Of a stretch of DNA of 64,000 nucleotides, positions 35,896 to 50,027 are shown in pieces (within the stretch, counting starts at the first letter, position 1; every line of letters starts with the position of its first letter). A program made the position numbers and the translations under genes. The notes under the pieces are model-generated. The model ran no database searches. It saw only the letters and a program-made list of their open reading frames with translations, and was not told where the DNA came from. This DNA is from Albifimbria verrucaria (Eukaryota; Ascomycota; Sordariomycetes; Hypocreales; Stachybotryaceae), in contig JAHREC010000009.1 in the NCBI GenBank assembly GCA_020081605.1, positions 2,666,001 to 2,730,000 of the forward strand, read 5' to 3'.

Positions 35896-38800
35896 GCTCT
35901 GTCTAAGCGGATCACTGTTGAAGGGTGGCCACTGGCAGGCAGATGGCCAAGGTGGGTTTGATAACTCCTGCTGAAAACTGCTGCTGCTTAATGTGACGAC
36001 TTAAGTGCATTTGACAGCCGCATAGAACCAGGTGGCGGATCTTGTAGAGGCAAAGGGCACAATGCGCTCTTCGAGAAAGGCGTATGCTGGAAAAAGTCGG
36101 TTGTGCGGGTGCGGGTGAGAGAGAGTGAGAGAGAGGAAGGAGGGGGAGAGGCGAGGAAGAAGTAGGCAGAGTGAGTTTGAGTGGGCGGTAATTGTTGAGG
36201 CGTACAGTGGCACTGTGGTCGAAAAAAGCGTCCAAGTGAGTGCAAGTATTAGATGCCCGGATGGCCCAGAGGACAAAGAGGTCTCAGCAAAGGGGTAGGA
36301 GTTGGGAAAGGTAGAAGTTGCAGAGTTGCCTTTCGGAAAAGGTAATGGTGGGGAGGAGGGGACGCAAGGCCGTGGGAATGCAAAAGCGGGCGGGTGGCCC
36401 GGTGTCGTGCCGCTCCCAAGGCTCTGGCCAGCTAGGAGAGTGGATGCAAGGCAAGGCAAGGTAAGGTAAGGTAGGTAAGTAAGGTAAGGACCAGGTAGGT
36501 ACGGTCTGGCGGTAGACGGCTGCTTTAGTGCTGGAACAAGAGTGCGGACAAGGACGGGCCCGTTCTTTGGGTGCTACGAGAAGCCAGCGGTGGACGGGAA
36601 GATGCCCCTTGGCTCTGACCTGGTCGTGTGTTAGACTTTTGCTAGCTGGAATGCCCACCGACTCGACCACGACGGGACGGCGCCTCCCTTTTGTCTTGTT
36701 GGCGGAGCAGACGGACTGGACTAGTTCAAAAGATGGAAGGCAAAGGCCCAAAATGCGTGTTTCGGACCGGTGCGTGCGTGTGGTGCAATGCGCGTGGCTG
36801 TTGTCTTCGCTAGTTCCCAGTTCCCATCTGATCCCCAGGCGATTGCAATAGAGTGCCAAGAGTGAGACGAGAAAGTGACAGAGAGAGGAATGGCCAACTG
36901 AGCGGGACCAGAAGGCGACAGATGCCCTGAAGAAGCGAGTGGCAAGTCGTTCTTTGTTGGCCGCCGTGACTTTCACTCAAACGCAGAGAGCAGCACTATG
37001 GCGGTGCCACGCCTGCACGTAGAGAGTGAGAGAGAGGGCAACGGAGGGCTAGACTTTCGACTTGCACACTTCTCGTTGAGGCCAAACTATCCAAGAGGGC
37101 CACACGCACACGCACGTCCATGCACGCACGCACGCACTTTCGAGATGTCCTTTTCGACCGACGGGCGGGCGAGGGAATGCCCGTCGAGATACGCACAAAG
37201 AGATAGAGAGAGAAGGCGTGAGATGAACGTCCAGCGCCGCGGCTCCGTTACAAATCGACAGAGGTGAGGAGACGGACGGGGTGAGATGCCCTCGAGGCGA
37301 GAGAGCGGGAAGGCAAGGTTCAGGAATGGAAGATAGCGTACCTATATTGTTTTGCTTTCGCCAACGAGTGCCTCGCGAGATGAAGGGAGATGGTGACGAT
37401 CGTGGAGGAAAAGTTGTCCGTCGGCTGCTTTCTCGGGCGATTGCGACCCAGCGGGACGGATTGCAGAGATGAGTTGACGACAAGGAGGGCTTGTGGTTTT
37501 GGGTGACGAGTCGGATCGGGCTCACTCAGCAGGCGTCTGGGTCTGGGTGTGAGCGTGGGCGTGTGGGAAGAGAGGAAAGGGCCAAGAGGGAGTGGCGTGG
37601 TTTCGCGAGTTGGAGGGGCGTGCGCAGAAGCACAGAAACCTTGGGTTGAATCCAGCAGACAGATCAGGTTCAGCCTGGACATGGACAGTGTGCGTGAGTG
37701 GGAACGTGGATATAGCCAGAGGAGCTAGTGCCTCCGTGGGACCAGGAGTCAGGATGGGGCGGAGAATGTCCAGTGCAGGGATGGTGTGGCCGTGGGGAGA
37801 AGATGAGCGTGTTTGAGTACACGGATAGGTACGTTTGCCTGCTACTGTATGTATGCTGGTAGCCAAGCCAAGCCAGGCTGGCGCTGGCGCTGGCGCTGGA
37901 GCAGGTGTGTTGACTGAGGGCATATATGGATGGGTATGGCGTGCATGAAGATTTGTGCGTCTGTCTGTCGTGTCATGGTACGCGCCTTTTGGGGCTGTAA
38001 GCAGCGTAACCTGCTCTGCTGTGTTGACGACACGACGTCGGGGCGTGGAGCATGCAAGGATGAAAACAGCAGTACCATAGTACAAAGAACGTCTATCTAC
38101 GCACATGCAGCCAGTAGTCTACATTCTCCTCTTTGGGGCCAAGTCTTTCCGGGTGCGACACTGTGAGCAAGAGCCAGGGCAAGACAGGAACATGGACTGA
38201 CAGGGAGGATGCGGAAAGGGGTGGTGGCCGTCGGTCCAGGGATCCAGGTCTCCCTCGTCCAAACCCAGTGGGAGGGGGCAGCCTTCCACTGAAGAGCTGT
38301 TGGGCCCCAATCAGAGGTGAGACCAGAAAAAGAGTCCTTGGAATCGTCTGGGGTCTCCTGCGCCTGTTCCCGAGGCCGGCTGCAGAGACGGCCGCAGGAT
38401 GCACGAGCAGTGTGCTGGTACAGGCCCTGCTGGCGCTGGTTCTGCTTGGGCCCGCTAGCGCCGCTGTTCCTTGTCCTCTTTCTTTTTTGGCGCCTTGCTG
38501 ACGTTCGCTGCTGCTGATGAAATCCCGATGGTCTGTCCTGGTGTTTGCTATCCGTTCCCATGCCTTGCCTGTTTGGTCAGACGGAGCATTCACTGGGTTG
38601 GACGTTTTGAACTGTTGCTATAGGGTGGTGAAGCATGCCTGGAGCTTGACGGAAAAGAGGATGCGGTTTTGGTTCTCTCTCTCTCTTCCTTCCTTCCTTT
38701 CTTTCTCCGAGGACGTTCGTTTTCTTTTGCCCATCTTATTTGCCATGTCTCATGTTTCTTCTTCTGAACCACCACCCCTCCCATTCCATGATGGGCTTAT

Positions 38801-40000
38801 TGCTGTGAGCTTCCTGAGCCGATCACCATAAAACGCTAAACGGGCAGTGCCAACGTTGTCCAAGGTATGCCAACTACCCTGGTGTTCCAAGGTTCTACAT
38901 GAGATCAACCAAGGTAACACCCCTGTGCTACCTGGAATTGTGCTTCGCTGCCTTTGCGATGGCAAGTCTCCGTAGGGTGCCGGTCTTTCGGAGTCAAATA
39001 TGATATTTGGGCAACCAACAAAACAAATGCAGCGTACCCGTCTTTCAAGAAGACGAAAACCTGTCGGGCTGGATCCCGTCGAGGCGTGTTTGCGCGAGCT
39101 AGACGGGGAGCAGCCACGAAGTGAGATTAGCGAGAGGGCACGGGGAACGTAATATCCTCCATCAGGTATGTATTTGCCAGGAGTCGGAGGCGCGTGGTCC
39201 CCTGGAAGCTCTCTTCGAGAAGGAGATGAGCAAGCCCAAAGGCAAATTCCGCTTCTCGATGGCTCGTCGAATGCGTCCCAGGACCTGGCGGTCATGCCTG
39301 CAACATCCATCCCACACGTGCCGTTACCCAGGGAGACCCTGCTAATGAGCTGACACAGAGTGACGGGGCGGACGCCAGGTCCCCGTAGCCCGGGAACCGG
39401 GCCCTGCAAACAGAGGGGACTCGTGGGATGACTGTCAGGATGCTGGGGACCGCAAACACAGTGAATCAGACCACTGGCTCGGATCGGCGCTGGTCGAGCT
39501 ATTGTAGTGAGCTTCCAGGGGACGAAATCCTTCGGGCGATTACTTTGCCGAGGCGCCTGACGCTATCTAAGTCTCCTTGTTTGCTGCTGCCGTCGAAGGT
39601 GCCTGGCCAAACAAGCTCACGGACTGTCTCTGGGGAGCGATCCCTGCACTTCCCAATGCTCGGTAGCTAGCTGTCTGAGTCTGACGTCCCTATGCTGTGG
39701 CTCGTGTCGTGCCAGCAAGGATGCCGGGACCCAGGGGGGCCAAGGACCAAAGCGTTAGGTACTAAGACTGGGCCGAGCTGGTAGACGCGCGGCGGCTGTG
39801 GGACTGCTGGCGGGAACACCACGAGGAGACGCGCAGGGTCGCGGAGAAGAATGGAGAACTGGCAAGGGGAGGGAGGACTGCGGAGAACGGTTCCCAAGAG
39901 AGGAGGTGAAGCAGTTTTCAAACGCTCTGAAGAGAGGAGGATGAACAGGAGTCATTCATCTGATAAGCGAGCATGACGGGGACGGACATGGATTTTGGCG
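35896..40000. other. Long upstream region with low-complexity tracts
   Basis: No gene supported. It holds purine/pyrimidine tracts near 36120 and 38690, a degenerate AAGGC/AAGGT repeat at about 36444-36490, and a CAC/GCAC-rich stretch at about 37095-37140. Open frames up to 230 codons exist in overlapping phases on both strands (for example 36284-36976 minus) but read as proline/serine-rich low-complexity peptide with no motif. Confidence 0.5.
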
Positions 40001-41999
40001 TTTAATCACAGGGGTGGCTGGTAAGATGTCCGTCCTGGTTTGGTGTTGCGTTGTGTCGAGGTCGACAGACTGTGCAGGCATACCTACCTTACCTGTGGTG
40101 GTAGTTTTGTGTTGTATAATACATGTGTTGTATTGTATTGTAGGTATTTTCTTTGTATCTTATTTATTACTGGGTTTATTTTATTTCATGCCATGGTGTT
40201 GTAAGGCTGGGGTGGTCGCACCTGCCGTGCACGAGAAACATGCCTATTATGGAACAAGACCATCAACGTTCAGCCTCTTCCCGTTTGTGTTGTTTATCTT
40301 TTCCCCTCCTACCCATCTCCAAATTCAGTCCACCATGGGCCCTGGAGCCGCCAATCATTACACACAATGCACCACGAGTATGCGGATGCGCGAGTCCTCG
40401 GCTCACCACTGATAGAACCGCTTGAGCCGGCTACATGCAGGTAAACTGCGTCAGGCAATCTTCCTCAGAGGCAAACACTCCTTGGCGGACCATGGCCCTC
40501 ACGATACAGCGTTGGCTACATGCATGCGAAACCCTTTGTCTATCTATCCATTTACTTGCCTCGCCTTGCGTCTCCTCATTTGGGACAACGACCCGGGTCC
40601 GACGGCGATCGTACCCTGCCCGTGCTGTAGCGTACCCGGCACGTCACCTCCATCATCGACGACGGCAACGGCGAAGAAGGAGAAGCGTGGACGCCTCCTC
40701 GGTAACGGTTCACGCTAGATCATCCACTGGCGATGCTGTGCCTTGGGGCGCGCACTCCCACACCTCCTCCCCTTCCTCCTCCTCTTCCTCCTCTGCGTGC
40801 GACAAGGGGTGTGGGGTCAACGGTACCTGCCGTACGCCAGCCCTGCGTAAGGCACCTCGCCTGACCGTTTGGCCCACCCTCACCGCCAGCACAGCATCGA
40901 GAGGCTGCATGTCCCATGCAAACGTTGCGTGTCGGTGGTCATGAGATGTTCCACCCCCAGGTCGCTCGTGGTCCTCCAGTGCATGCAAACCCATCCTCAG
41001 ATCGCCTCAGGAGGACACGAGTCACACCTGTGCGGTGTGTGTCGTCTCGACCATCTCGTTGCGGGGTGGCTAGTAGCTCATATGCACGTCGGGCTCGGAT
41101 GGGTTTGGGCTGGCCCTAGAGAGACGTGATATAGTCCGATTGCCATAAAATCCAGACACGTCCTGCTCCGACAAGGAGGCCAATGAAACATGCATCACCG
41201 ATGCATCCATCCACCAGGTAGGACGCGCCTTCTCGTCCCCTGCGGGAGAGAGGGGTCCGGATCCCAACACTACAGTACCTACCTCTCTGTCTGTCGTGCC
41301 GGGCGGAGCATATTGTGCTAGCCGCCCTGTCCGTCATTGTTGGAGAGGTGGCGGTGGTGGGGGCAGAGACGAGATGCATTGCTGGATTTCGTTTGTCGTC
41401 GTGTCTCTGCTCACCGATCGCAACCCTCGATCCAGCCACGCTTGGGTCAGTGGACAGTGCTTCTATGGTTGCCTCTTCCAGGTAATGCATGGATTAATCT
41501 AACACCTGACTGGTCAAAGCTCCCATATGCCATCACCCACAGTGGCCATTTGAACGGACCGAGGTTGAGAGGCGACGGTGCAAGGGTGCGGCAGTAAAGG
41601 TGAGAGGCCAGGTGAAGGGCCCGGCGACCTTGCGCTGACAGGGGACATTTAACAAAGTCCCAATGCCATGCGATCGCGCCCTGTTTTCAGGGCCCGTCGT
41701 GCAAACTACCTTCCATGGTCAGGAACTCGGCACCTCTTCACAACATTGTCGTAATCTTGCTGTCACCAGCTCATGGAGGGCCAAGGTATACGGACGGCTA
41801 AGCTTGCTCGTGAAAGAATCTGACATGTCAGTCCCTGTCGGAGGAGTCGCGACCATTGGGCCTGGTATTCACATCCAGGCCACCACATGGGCACCACTGC
41901 ACATTCGTGTTGCACAGGAGACGACGTATGGTACTCTGTGCACCCTGCACAAGAAGAGGTGTGTCTCCTCACAAGCCAGCATCCGACTGCGTGGGACGG

Positions 42000-42030
42000 A
42001 TGGACGGGCGGGCGGGCGGGCGGACGGGAG
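42000..42030 (+). repeat. GGCG tandem run, possible G-quadruplex
   Basis: Four successive GGGC-type units (GACGGGCGGGCGGGCGGGCG) give at least four G-triplets separated by single C. This pattern can fold as a G-quadruplex. No gene is nearby. Confidence 0.6.
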
Positions 42031-42844
42031 AGGTCCATCCAACCAGCTCATGGCTGCCGCTCCAACCCAAAACCGACTGCGGAGCCGTCTCCGCTGTTGC
42101 ATTTCCGACCAGGCCCAGCGGGGTCGCCTAACTTCCCATGATTCCTTTGTAGCCAGCCGTTTCCAGCCTCAAAGGTTGGCGGGTATCGGACGAAACTAAG
42201 TGCCCCTCTTGCATCGTGGCCTGCCAAACCCTCGTACTTGGTGAGGATGGGCTCCAATCCACGCCCCTTGGGCTGCGCACAACCGCCTCCGCACACGAGA
42301 GGCGGGTGTGGCCGGTCCGAAAGCAAAAGCGATTCAAGGGTGGTGGGAGCAAACTCCTTCCAAGTTGCTCGTGAGATGTTTGCTGCAGCCAATTATTGAG
42401 GCAGCTGAACAACAATCGCCTTTACTACAAACAGCATCCGCCATCGCGCCTGTGGGGAAGCCTAGAACGGCCTGCTAATTTGGTCCCAGCGTTCGTCAAA
42501 TCCTTTCTACTTCTTTTGTCTCCAGGGTTGGGTTATGTGATTTCCCCCTTTGGGCAATCCATCGCCATCGACGTGTGCGTAACACACCGACAACTGAGAC
42601 AAAACCCTTGGCAAAGACAACAAAATCCCCGGTGGCTTGTAGTGGGCTATCCCTAGCTTTCCCCGTGATCTTTAGTACATGTGCACTTTACGCAAGGGTT
42701 GTGGCAGTGGGAAGGACAAGCCTCAACGGTCAGCCTGCCCATTTGGTCAAGGCCCTTCATTCAGCCGGTAGTGGCGGCTGCGAGGATAACCGAAAAGTGT
42801 TCACCAGCTTACAAGCAGGAGGCATCTCCCGTTCGACATGCAGG

Positions 42845-42874
42845 AGGTAGCATTGACCTGAGTCAATGCTACCT
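42845..42874. repeat. Perfect 13-bp inverted repeat with 4-base loop
   Basis: AGGTAGCATTGAC (42845-42857) is followed by CTGA and its exact reverse complement (42862-42874). It is isolated in the gene-poor region. There is no T-run, and eukaryotic genes do not use such terminators. Confidence 0.85.
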
Positions 42875-45800
42875 GGCGGAGGTTTTGTCCAATCGACACT
42901 TGGGTGGCTGGGAGTGTCTATCGGCATCCGCCTATCGACATCATCAATCTAGGTGATTTATGCAAGCAACCCTACATTTTTTTGTTGATCACAGGTTCGT
43001 GATCGCAATGCGCCGTACTCAGGCGGTAGCTTCCTCTGCAGGACCGCTTAAGAGCTATGCTGGCCAGGCTTCTGCACCATGACGCGAGACCCTTGCAGCG
43101 CCCGCGACCCAACCCGTCATGTTTTGGAGAGCTGGAATCGCCTTTCCTTGTAGCCAGGCTTGTGATTGGCATTATTATACCCCTCTTTGCTGGACGTCAC
43201 TCCACCATGTGAACGATGGTGGCACGGATAACTAGCGCCGGAGAGGACCGTGATTGGTAGACTAGCAGCAATGGAGTCTGTCCACCTCACAACCCGTACT
43301 TGGGCAGAACCAACCGCATATGGTTGGGCCAGCTGGGCTTTCCAGCTTTGCTGTCGGGTCGATTTGCTAGCTTGGCTGCCCAGGCCAGAACACTCACGCT
43401 GGGCCCACCGAGTTGCGTATGTCACGTAGGTCAGCTAGAGCATGGCCATTCCCTCCAGATGGCTAATTGACTCCACTGCCACGATATCGTTTCTGACGAT
43501 ATAGCTTAATGGGCCGGCCTTCACGATGGTTTGCAGCCGATGAGGCAACTATGGGAGTACAGTTTCGGGCCGAGACAGGCCCCCGCGCGTCCTTCGCATT
43601 CTCGAACCCATGCTGCAGAAGGACTCAGCGTGCGAGACTGATCCGTCACACTGATCTTCGTTGTCAGACTCCATGCTTGGCAGAGCTTGCAGGCTGAGCC
43701 ACTTAACGCTTGGTCGCTTGCCAATGATGACCAGGATTGATGTCGCGAGCCGCGATGGACCGTGCTGTGGAGCGTCGGCTACCGAATCTTTGGATACCCA
43801 GCAGCATTTGTAGCGCCATAATTGGCCACGGGGTGTTTGCGAAGGCGAGGTCATTGGACCAATAAACACAGCCAGAAACCCTGTCCTCCCATTTCTTGGG
43901 CGATGTCAGCGACACGGGAGGGGCGGCGCTTTCTGCTCAATCGAGAGGAGGAGGGTACCAGGGTCCCCGGCTTTGCCGTCGGTTATGGGAGCGATTATCT
44001 TTGAGGCATGTGGAGCTGGGACAGCCAGTCGGTTATGGGAGGGGTATGGCTTATCAGGGCCAAAAAGCAAGCCCTCTGTGGGTGATGTTGTCTACCTTGT
44101 CCGCTGCCGTCTCCACCAGGAATGATTATTTGTCCAGGCCAGCACTCTTCGGTTGATTCGTCCCTCGTGGCTCGTCTTTCATGTATCATCCGCAAGCTAT
44201 GGGAGGTGGCATTGACAGAGCACACACCAATGCTGTGCTCGTGGGAGGAGTGCCGCTGGTATGGAATTCCTAGACAGGGGATGCGACAGGGGCATGTGGC
44301 TTGGGTGGATCCGTCCCGTCCGTTACATGGCTCTTCCCGTCCTTACCGCCATCTGCCACAGTAGATTCGGTACGGTCTTATTAGCTGTTGTGTTCTATTA
44401 AGCTAGCCCTGGTTCCATCCTCTTCCCGGAAACGCCGCTAAAATGGCGAGTGTGCTGCAGGTGGAAAGCCTGATGGAAGGTGACTCCAGCGCTGAAACTG
44501 GAGTATACAGGAAGCGCCATGCGTCGAGATGGGACGGACCGGGTAGTCGAAAGCCTCACCCTGACGTCCAATGGTTCCATTTACGCAGGGGAACAGGGTC
44601 CTTCTGTTGGCCCAGCATTAAGTCACCGCATCGTCGAGGTGCGAAGATGCCTGCTGGCACCTACAAAGCTGCAAGTCGAGCAGGATACTTGGAACTATTG
44701 ACACACACAGCCGCCCAGGGTAGGCGCCAAACCTGGCGGATGAGGCACACCATCCATTTACACTGCCAACATAGAATTGGCGTCGCTAAGTTTTGTTTGC
44801 GCGTATCCATGTGTTTGCATGCACCCTGCAACCTGCAACCTGCACCTGAGCGGCTGTGCGGTCGGCTCATCAGACACATCAGGCATTGAAGCGGAATGCC
44901 AATGCCACGAAATTGTTCCCCCTCTCCCCGGAGCATCTAGTTTCGCGTTGACCTGCACTGGCAGCGACATGTTGCAAACGCTCGGGGCGAGAACAGCACT
45001 TCATCACAAATAATGTGAGACAGACCGCACACTGGCGCGCACTGTGCCGTCAGCGGCCCGAGGTTACTGACAGCGCCGCAAACGTGTTTGTCGATCCCTC
45101 AGACACCAACTTACAAGTGGGTGCTTGCATCATGAGATTGTAAAACCGAAATGTTCTGCAGAGACGTAAGACATGGACCGTGTAGGGCCAGGGGCCACGC
45201 ATTTGTCAACTGGCATTTGTGGCGTCAATGGTCTCAAGCGCACTGGCGGATGGCTTGATAACCACGACTTCGCACAGGTTCTCGACCGCCGCAGGTCAAA
45301 AGCGTTTCCTGTCTTGGACTGACGATTCCGGAACTGGCGTAAGCCTTGCTTCTTCAACTTCTTCGATTGTCTTTCTCATTCATGGCTGGGGAAATTCCTC
45401 TTATCTCCGGCTGTTCCGTCCACTCGGGTAATGGTGGCTGAAGGCATTCGTGCCGACACCATTTCTGCTTGAGCATGGAGAATTTCTTGATGCCCAGATC
45501 TGAACCCCAAACCATAATGATCAGAACCAGCCATGACTTAGGGGCATTACATGTGATTGATGATCATTCTGCGTCAGTAATGGGGAATCTACTGTGTCTC
45601 GCCTTACATAAGGTGGTTGACCGCATCTTACAGTTAGTAGGCACAATGCTCGTCTTACCTTTGTTGACTACCATCAGTTAATGACGCAGTACGAGAAAAC
45701 TCCGCTTGATAGCACACAGGTAGGAGTGGCATCATTGTGAAGTTTCTAGCTGAGTGAAATTCAAGCATTTGATATTGAGGATGGCCAGAACGGACTTGGG

Positions 45801-48404
45801 ACTTTGATAGATATGCAAAGGCATAAGTCCGTCAACAAAATGGAGTAGGTAGAAGAATACGGCCTACTGCTTGGGTTGTTGGTGGGCCATCCCAACTCAA
45901 ACCACCACGAGACAACGAAGCACCGGTGTTTCCCCCTCCCCGACGCATCGACTACTCATGCACCCCTGGAAATCCACAGCGGTTGTGATACGAGTTAATA
46001 CGGTGGCACATTGTCCCATCGCTTTGGGTAAAAATCTGTGCTTAACTGGAATCGGAAGCAAGCGAAGACCTACGTGATGAAGCAGCCCCTCCGCAAACGG
46101 CTAGGGCGCTATCACCAGGTCCATTCACCACTCACCAGAGAAACAACTTGGTGAGCTTGGTCTGACATGATGAACAAACTGTATATTCTCTTAAGACGCA
46201 TCATAACGATAAAGCATCTGCATTACTTGAGGCAACACCAAGATACAACCAAAGCGCTCTGCCGCTTGAGCTCAACTGTCCGTCGTGCAACCGCTCTCGG
46301 CTGGTCCGGACCAGTATGTTTGCTTCACGCGACATGGATCCAGCGAGGGCATGTCAGAAGAACGATAGACTGCTTTTACAGCTGATACAGGAAAGACCAG
46401 GAGTCAGGCTTGCAGGTGGCTCGGGACCGACTGAAAGGTCCTTTGGTCTACAATCCTCCGAGCCACACGACCCAGCAGCCTGAACACCCTGGCAGCAGGT
46501 GGAGAATCCCCAAGTTACCACGCCATGAATTCCAGCAGGTCAGGCAAACTACGGGCAAGGCGGAGCCTCCAAAGTCTGGGAACGATGTGGTCTGCTGCAT
46601 CTTCTCTAGCCCATGTAACGGTGAGAGTGACAAAGGCGGCAAGGAGATACCCTGCTGGTGTCTCCAAGACCATGCAAGGAGAGGACGAACACCCAGAGGC
46701 GCTTCACGATGGTTGGGGCACTAAGGGAAGGTTGTGGACCTTGTATGAGGCCACGCGAGCGCGAGATGAACCACTCAGAAACATCACGAGCACCCTTGCC
46801 AGGGTGCTAGAGAAAAGGAGATGGTGAAGTGGGCTTGTCATATTGAGGCTAATTCTTAATCCCGTCCAGCAGCTAAGCTACCCGGGTGCGTGGAGAGCTG
46901 CTACCAAGACGACCGGATGCAAGGCAAGAGCACGCACATATGAACTCTTAGTTAGTGGCGAGTGCAGTCAGAATGGCAGATGCTGAGGCTGCAGAGCTAG
47001 ACCCAGAAAGAGGCAAGCTTGAGGATTGGTATGCAGAGGTCTACGTTACTTACAAATGGCATCTCTTGATCCTGCATGCACCTACTCTCTATTCTCTGTA
47101 AGTAAGTCGGATGCCGCTGTGCTGAAGATTTGGATCATGCAATCACGTGATCGTATCTGCGCCAGACAGCCCGTGTCTTGGAGGGAATTTTGCGCACGCT
47201 AGATTCAAAGCAAACGCATCTCCGCCTGGGTCCAAGACAGAAAAAAACTGCCCGGCTCTGAGCTTTTGAGACTTTGGGAAGAAGAGATGACACGCCTGAC
47301 CGGAGTGCTCCCGTAAGATTCTGTTCCCATGACGCCTCCCTTACGATGTGCTGGCGGGAACCACCCAATCAGCAAAACCTGTCGCATTTGACCACCAAGG
47401 CTGACCGACCTTGGCGAGGGCTCCCAAGAAACAGCTCTGGACTGGAAGACGCTACGAGTTGGTGTTGGGCACTGGCAAACGCATCACATCACCTTACCGC
47501 ATTCGAGCGAAGCCCTTTGATTGACTCACCCCAGGCATCACGGGCTCCGCCAGATCCCGCGCGTCCGTCTTCGATCACGTGAACAACGCACCATGCGGCC
47601 CTCTGCGTCAGCTCTGGGGTAAGCTGCAGGCCTCCCGCAACCTTTCCGAGTTTGGCTGCTAGGCTTCCGCCCGTTGGCAGACCAGACTCGGGCTGGTCCA
47701 CGGCTGGGCGAGCTTCGGAATGAGGTCTGGGAGGAGCGCTGCCTGGCGACGAATGATGGCGTTGTCGCGGCCGCCCAGGCCCGTCATGCGACCGCACACA
47801 TCGAGAGTGCGTGCTCGCGCGCGCGCAGGACTCGCTCCAGCACTTCCGACTTCCAGGGATGCCAACCAACACCCAGCACTGGAAATTGCCACCGCGTCTG
47901 CTCCCCACGAAAGAAAGGGGAGACAAAAGGAGCCAAGATGGGCAAGCACGCTGCCACTAGTGTTAGGGAACAGACCAGCTCGAGCTGGCTGCCACGTCGC
48001 AATTTCACGGCGCGGCGCGGTTGGGTCTTTCGCTCCATCCCGGAGCTGCATGTCATCCGCTGCACCAAATCCCTGGATTACCCACCTAATTGCAGTAGGT
48101 AGCAGGTGACATACCGCCACAGTGTGAGGACGCCATGGATGGCGGCCCCCATGCTGGCTCGCTGGGGTGAGGGGCTCTAGAACAGGGCTCGGCCCGGAAG
48201 CGAGCATGGCCCAATCTTGTTCAGGGGGATTCCTGGTACGAGCGCTCCTTTGTGCTGGACAGCAAGGCAGAGCAAGCACATGGCTTGCTCCCAGTTATAG
48301 GTGGGGCCTGCGGCTTCCCAGCAGGTGGCCTCAACCCATCACCCAACCTGCAGGTGGGAGGAGGAGGAGAGGCCGGCACCGGAACGACGCAGCGCACCAT
48401 ATTG

Positions 48405-48503
48405 CACAATGATGGGTGGGTGGGTAGGTAGGCTGGTGGATGGATGGATGGATGGAGAGATGAATGAATGAATGAATGGATGAATGGATGGATGGATGGG
48501 TTG
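48405..48503. repeat. Tetranucleotide microsatellite (TGGA/TGAA)
   Basis: A run of GGGT/AGGT units passes into TGGA, then TGAA, then TGGA repeats over about 95 bp, with a few interruptions. Confidence 0.9.
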
Positions 48504-50027
48504 GTAGTGACGCCACCGAAACCGTGGTGCCTGCGAAACAATCCAGCAGTGATAGTCCAGGGTCGAGATACAGCTGACGGGTCCTCGATGCAGCGTCCCC
48601 TCTGCTCAAGCGCCCTAGCCGATACGCAAATTAGCACCGTGAGGCTGCAGCCAGGGCCATGGGTGCCATGGGTGCCATGGAGCAATTGCCCGCTCTAAGC
48701 CTGAGGGCTGGGGTGTAGGGAGGGGCTTCCCATCAACGAGACAGGTACGGTACGCGCAGACGCACCCGGATCTTTGGTCTCCTACAGGGAGAGACAGAAG
48801 GCGTCCAAGAAGCGCCGGGGACCTGCGCTGCGGTGCACAGCGCTACGCTACGCTACGTCCTGGGCCGACGACCCTCCTCATCGCTAGCTCCGTTGCCCGA
48901 TTTTAGGCCCGGCCGAGCAGCGCTAGCAGCAGCGAGCGTCATTCCCACTAAAGCGGGAGTTCCAAACAAATTGAATTGGGGCGTGGATGCGAGAAAAGCA
49001 TGCCAACCCCGCGAGAAGGATGGCTACCCCGACCAACAAGCGTTGCGACGCAAACGGAGCACGCTCTAGGTATTGCATGCGCAGCTCCGTCCCAGCGGCG
49101 CCAATCTAGCGGTGAAAGCGCACATCGCCCTTGTCAACCGAGCTCATCGTCGCTGCAGCTAGATCCCTTCAAAGCTGATGATGCAACTGAGCTGTGTTAC
49201 AGGACATTTTCTCCTCTGTAGCATGCGTTCTGGGCTCGGTCCTCGGACGATCGATCCTGCACTTCACGCAGGGCTTGTCCGATCCCCGCCCGTATCACCA
49301 GGATGATTTGTGTTTCAGCAAACCCGCGTCTGTTTTTTGCTTCTTTCCAGCCTGTAGACCGCCGATCGAGCATGTCTGGCCATTCAAGCTGAGCTGCACC
49401 TGTGTCTGTTAGCGGGACCTGAGGCGAGCCTGCTTGCTTGTTGACAACAACCAACAGTCTATAGAAAGCAAAGTGAGACAGGATATGTGCATGGCCACGT
49501 CAACGAGCTAGCCCGGCGAATTGCATTGCAAGACAAACATTGAATGCTCGGAGGCGCCGATGAAAAAGAAACCAAGAGTGCAGGCGCACTGTCGTACTCC
49601 GAGGCGACGGAGGCCTGGCCGATCGTTTTGTATTTTCAAATGTTGACACGGCAGCCTGCATGGCACGACGGTCCTCGGCGGCTCTCCCGCTCCAACCAGT
49701 TGCGTAAACTCTGCTGGTCTAGTTGAATATATTCCAAAAGCACAAAGTTCGTCTGCTTGTAAATATGCACTACGTCTTTCATATTACTCAACCCACAAAG
49801 AGCCAATCATGGCAAGGTTGCTGCTGGCTAAGGTAATCAACTCTACAAGTCTCCGAGATGTCTCCGCATCGACTTTTATAAAACAAAACGCGAAAGTGAA
49901 GACATAGCAAGCAGGGCAAGATATTTGACCATCGACACGAAGCACCCTTTTTCCAAGTTGTCAAATATTTGGCTGATACAAAGAGATTCTATCAACAATC
50001 TTTCTTCTTCGGACTGTGCCAGTAAAT

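Larger units (their letters stand above)
40001..50027. other. Ten-kilobase gene-poor region
   Basis: I find no domain, splice pattern or conserved frame. The largest open frames, such as 47659-48279 minus (206 codons), lie opposite other frames of similar length and have no recognisable family. Because many real genes in this window have broken frames, a hidden gene cannot be excluded, but nothing resembling one was recognised on either strand. Confidence 0.45.

Noticed and set aside
36284..36976. 230-codon minus-strand frame upstream of the second regulator
   Set aside because: Reads as low-complexity sequence over simple repeats, starts in a repeat-rich area and shares its span with other long frames.
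42845..42874. Transcription terminator
   Set aside because: A bacterial-type hairpin has no such role in fungal nuclear DNA, and no gene or T-run adjoins it.
47659..48279. 206-codon minus-strand frame, the longest in its region
   Set aside because: Overlapped by opposite-strand frames of 142 and 129 codons; no domain, no splice pattern, low-complexity composition.
48405..48503. CRISPR-like array
   Set aside because: A tetranucleotide microsatellite without spacers, in a eukaryotic genome.
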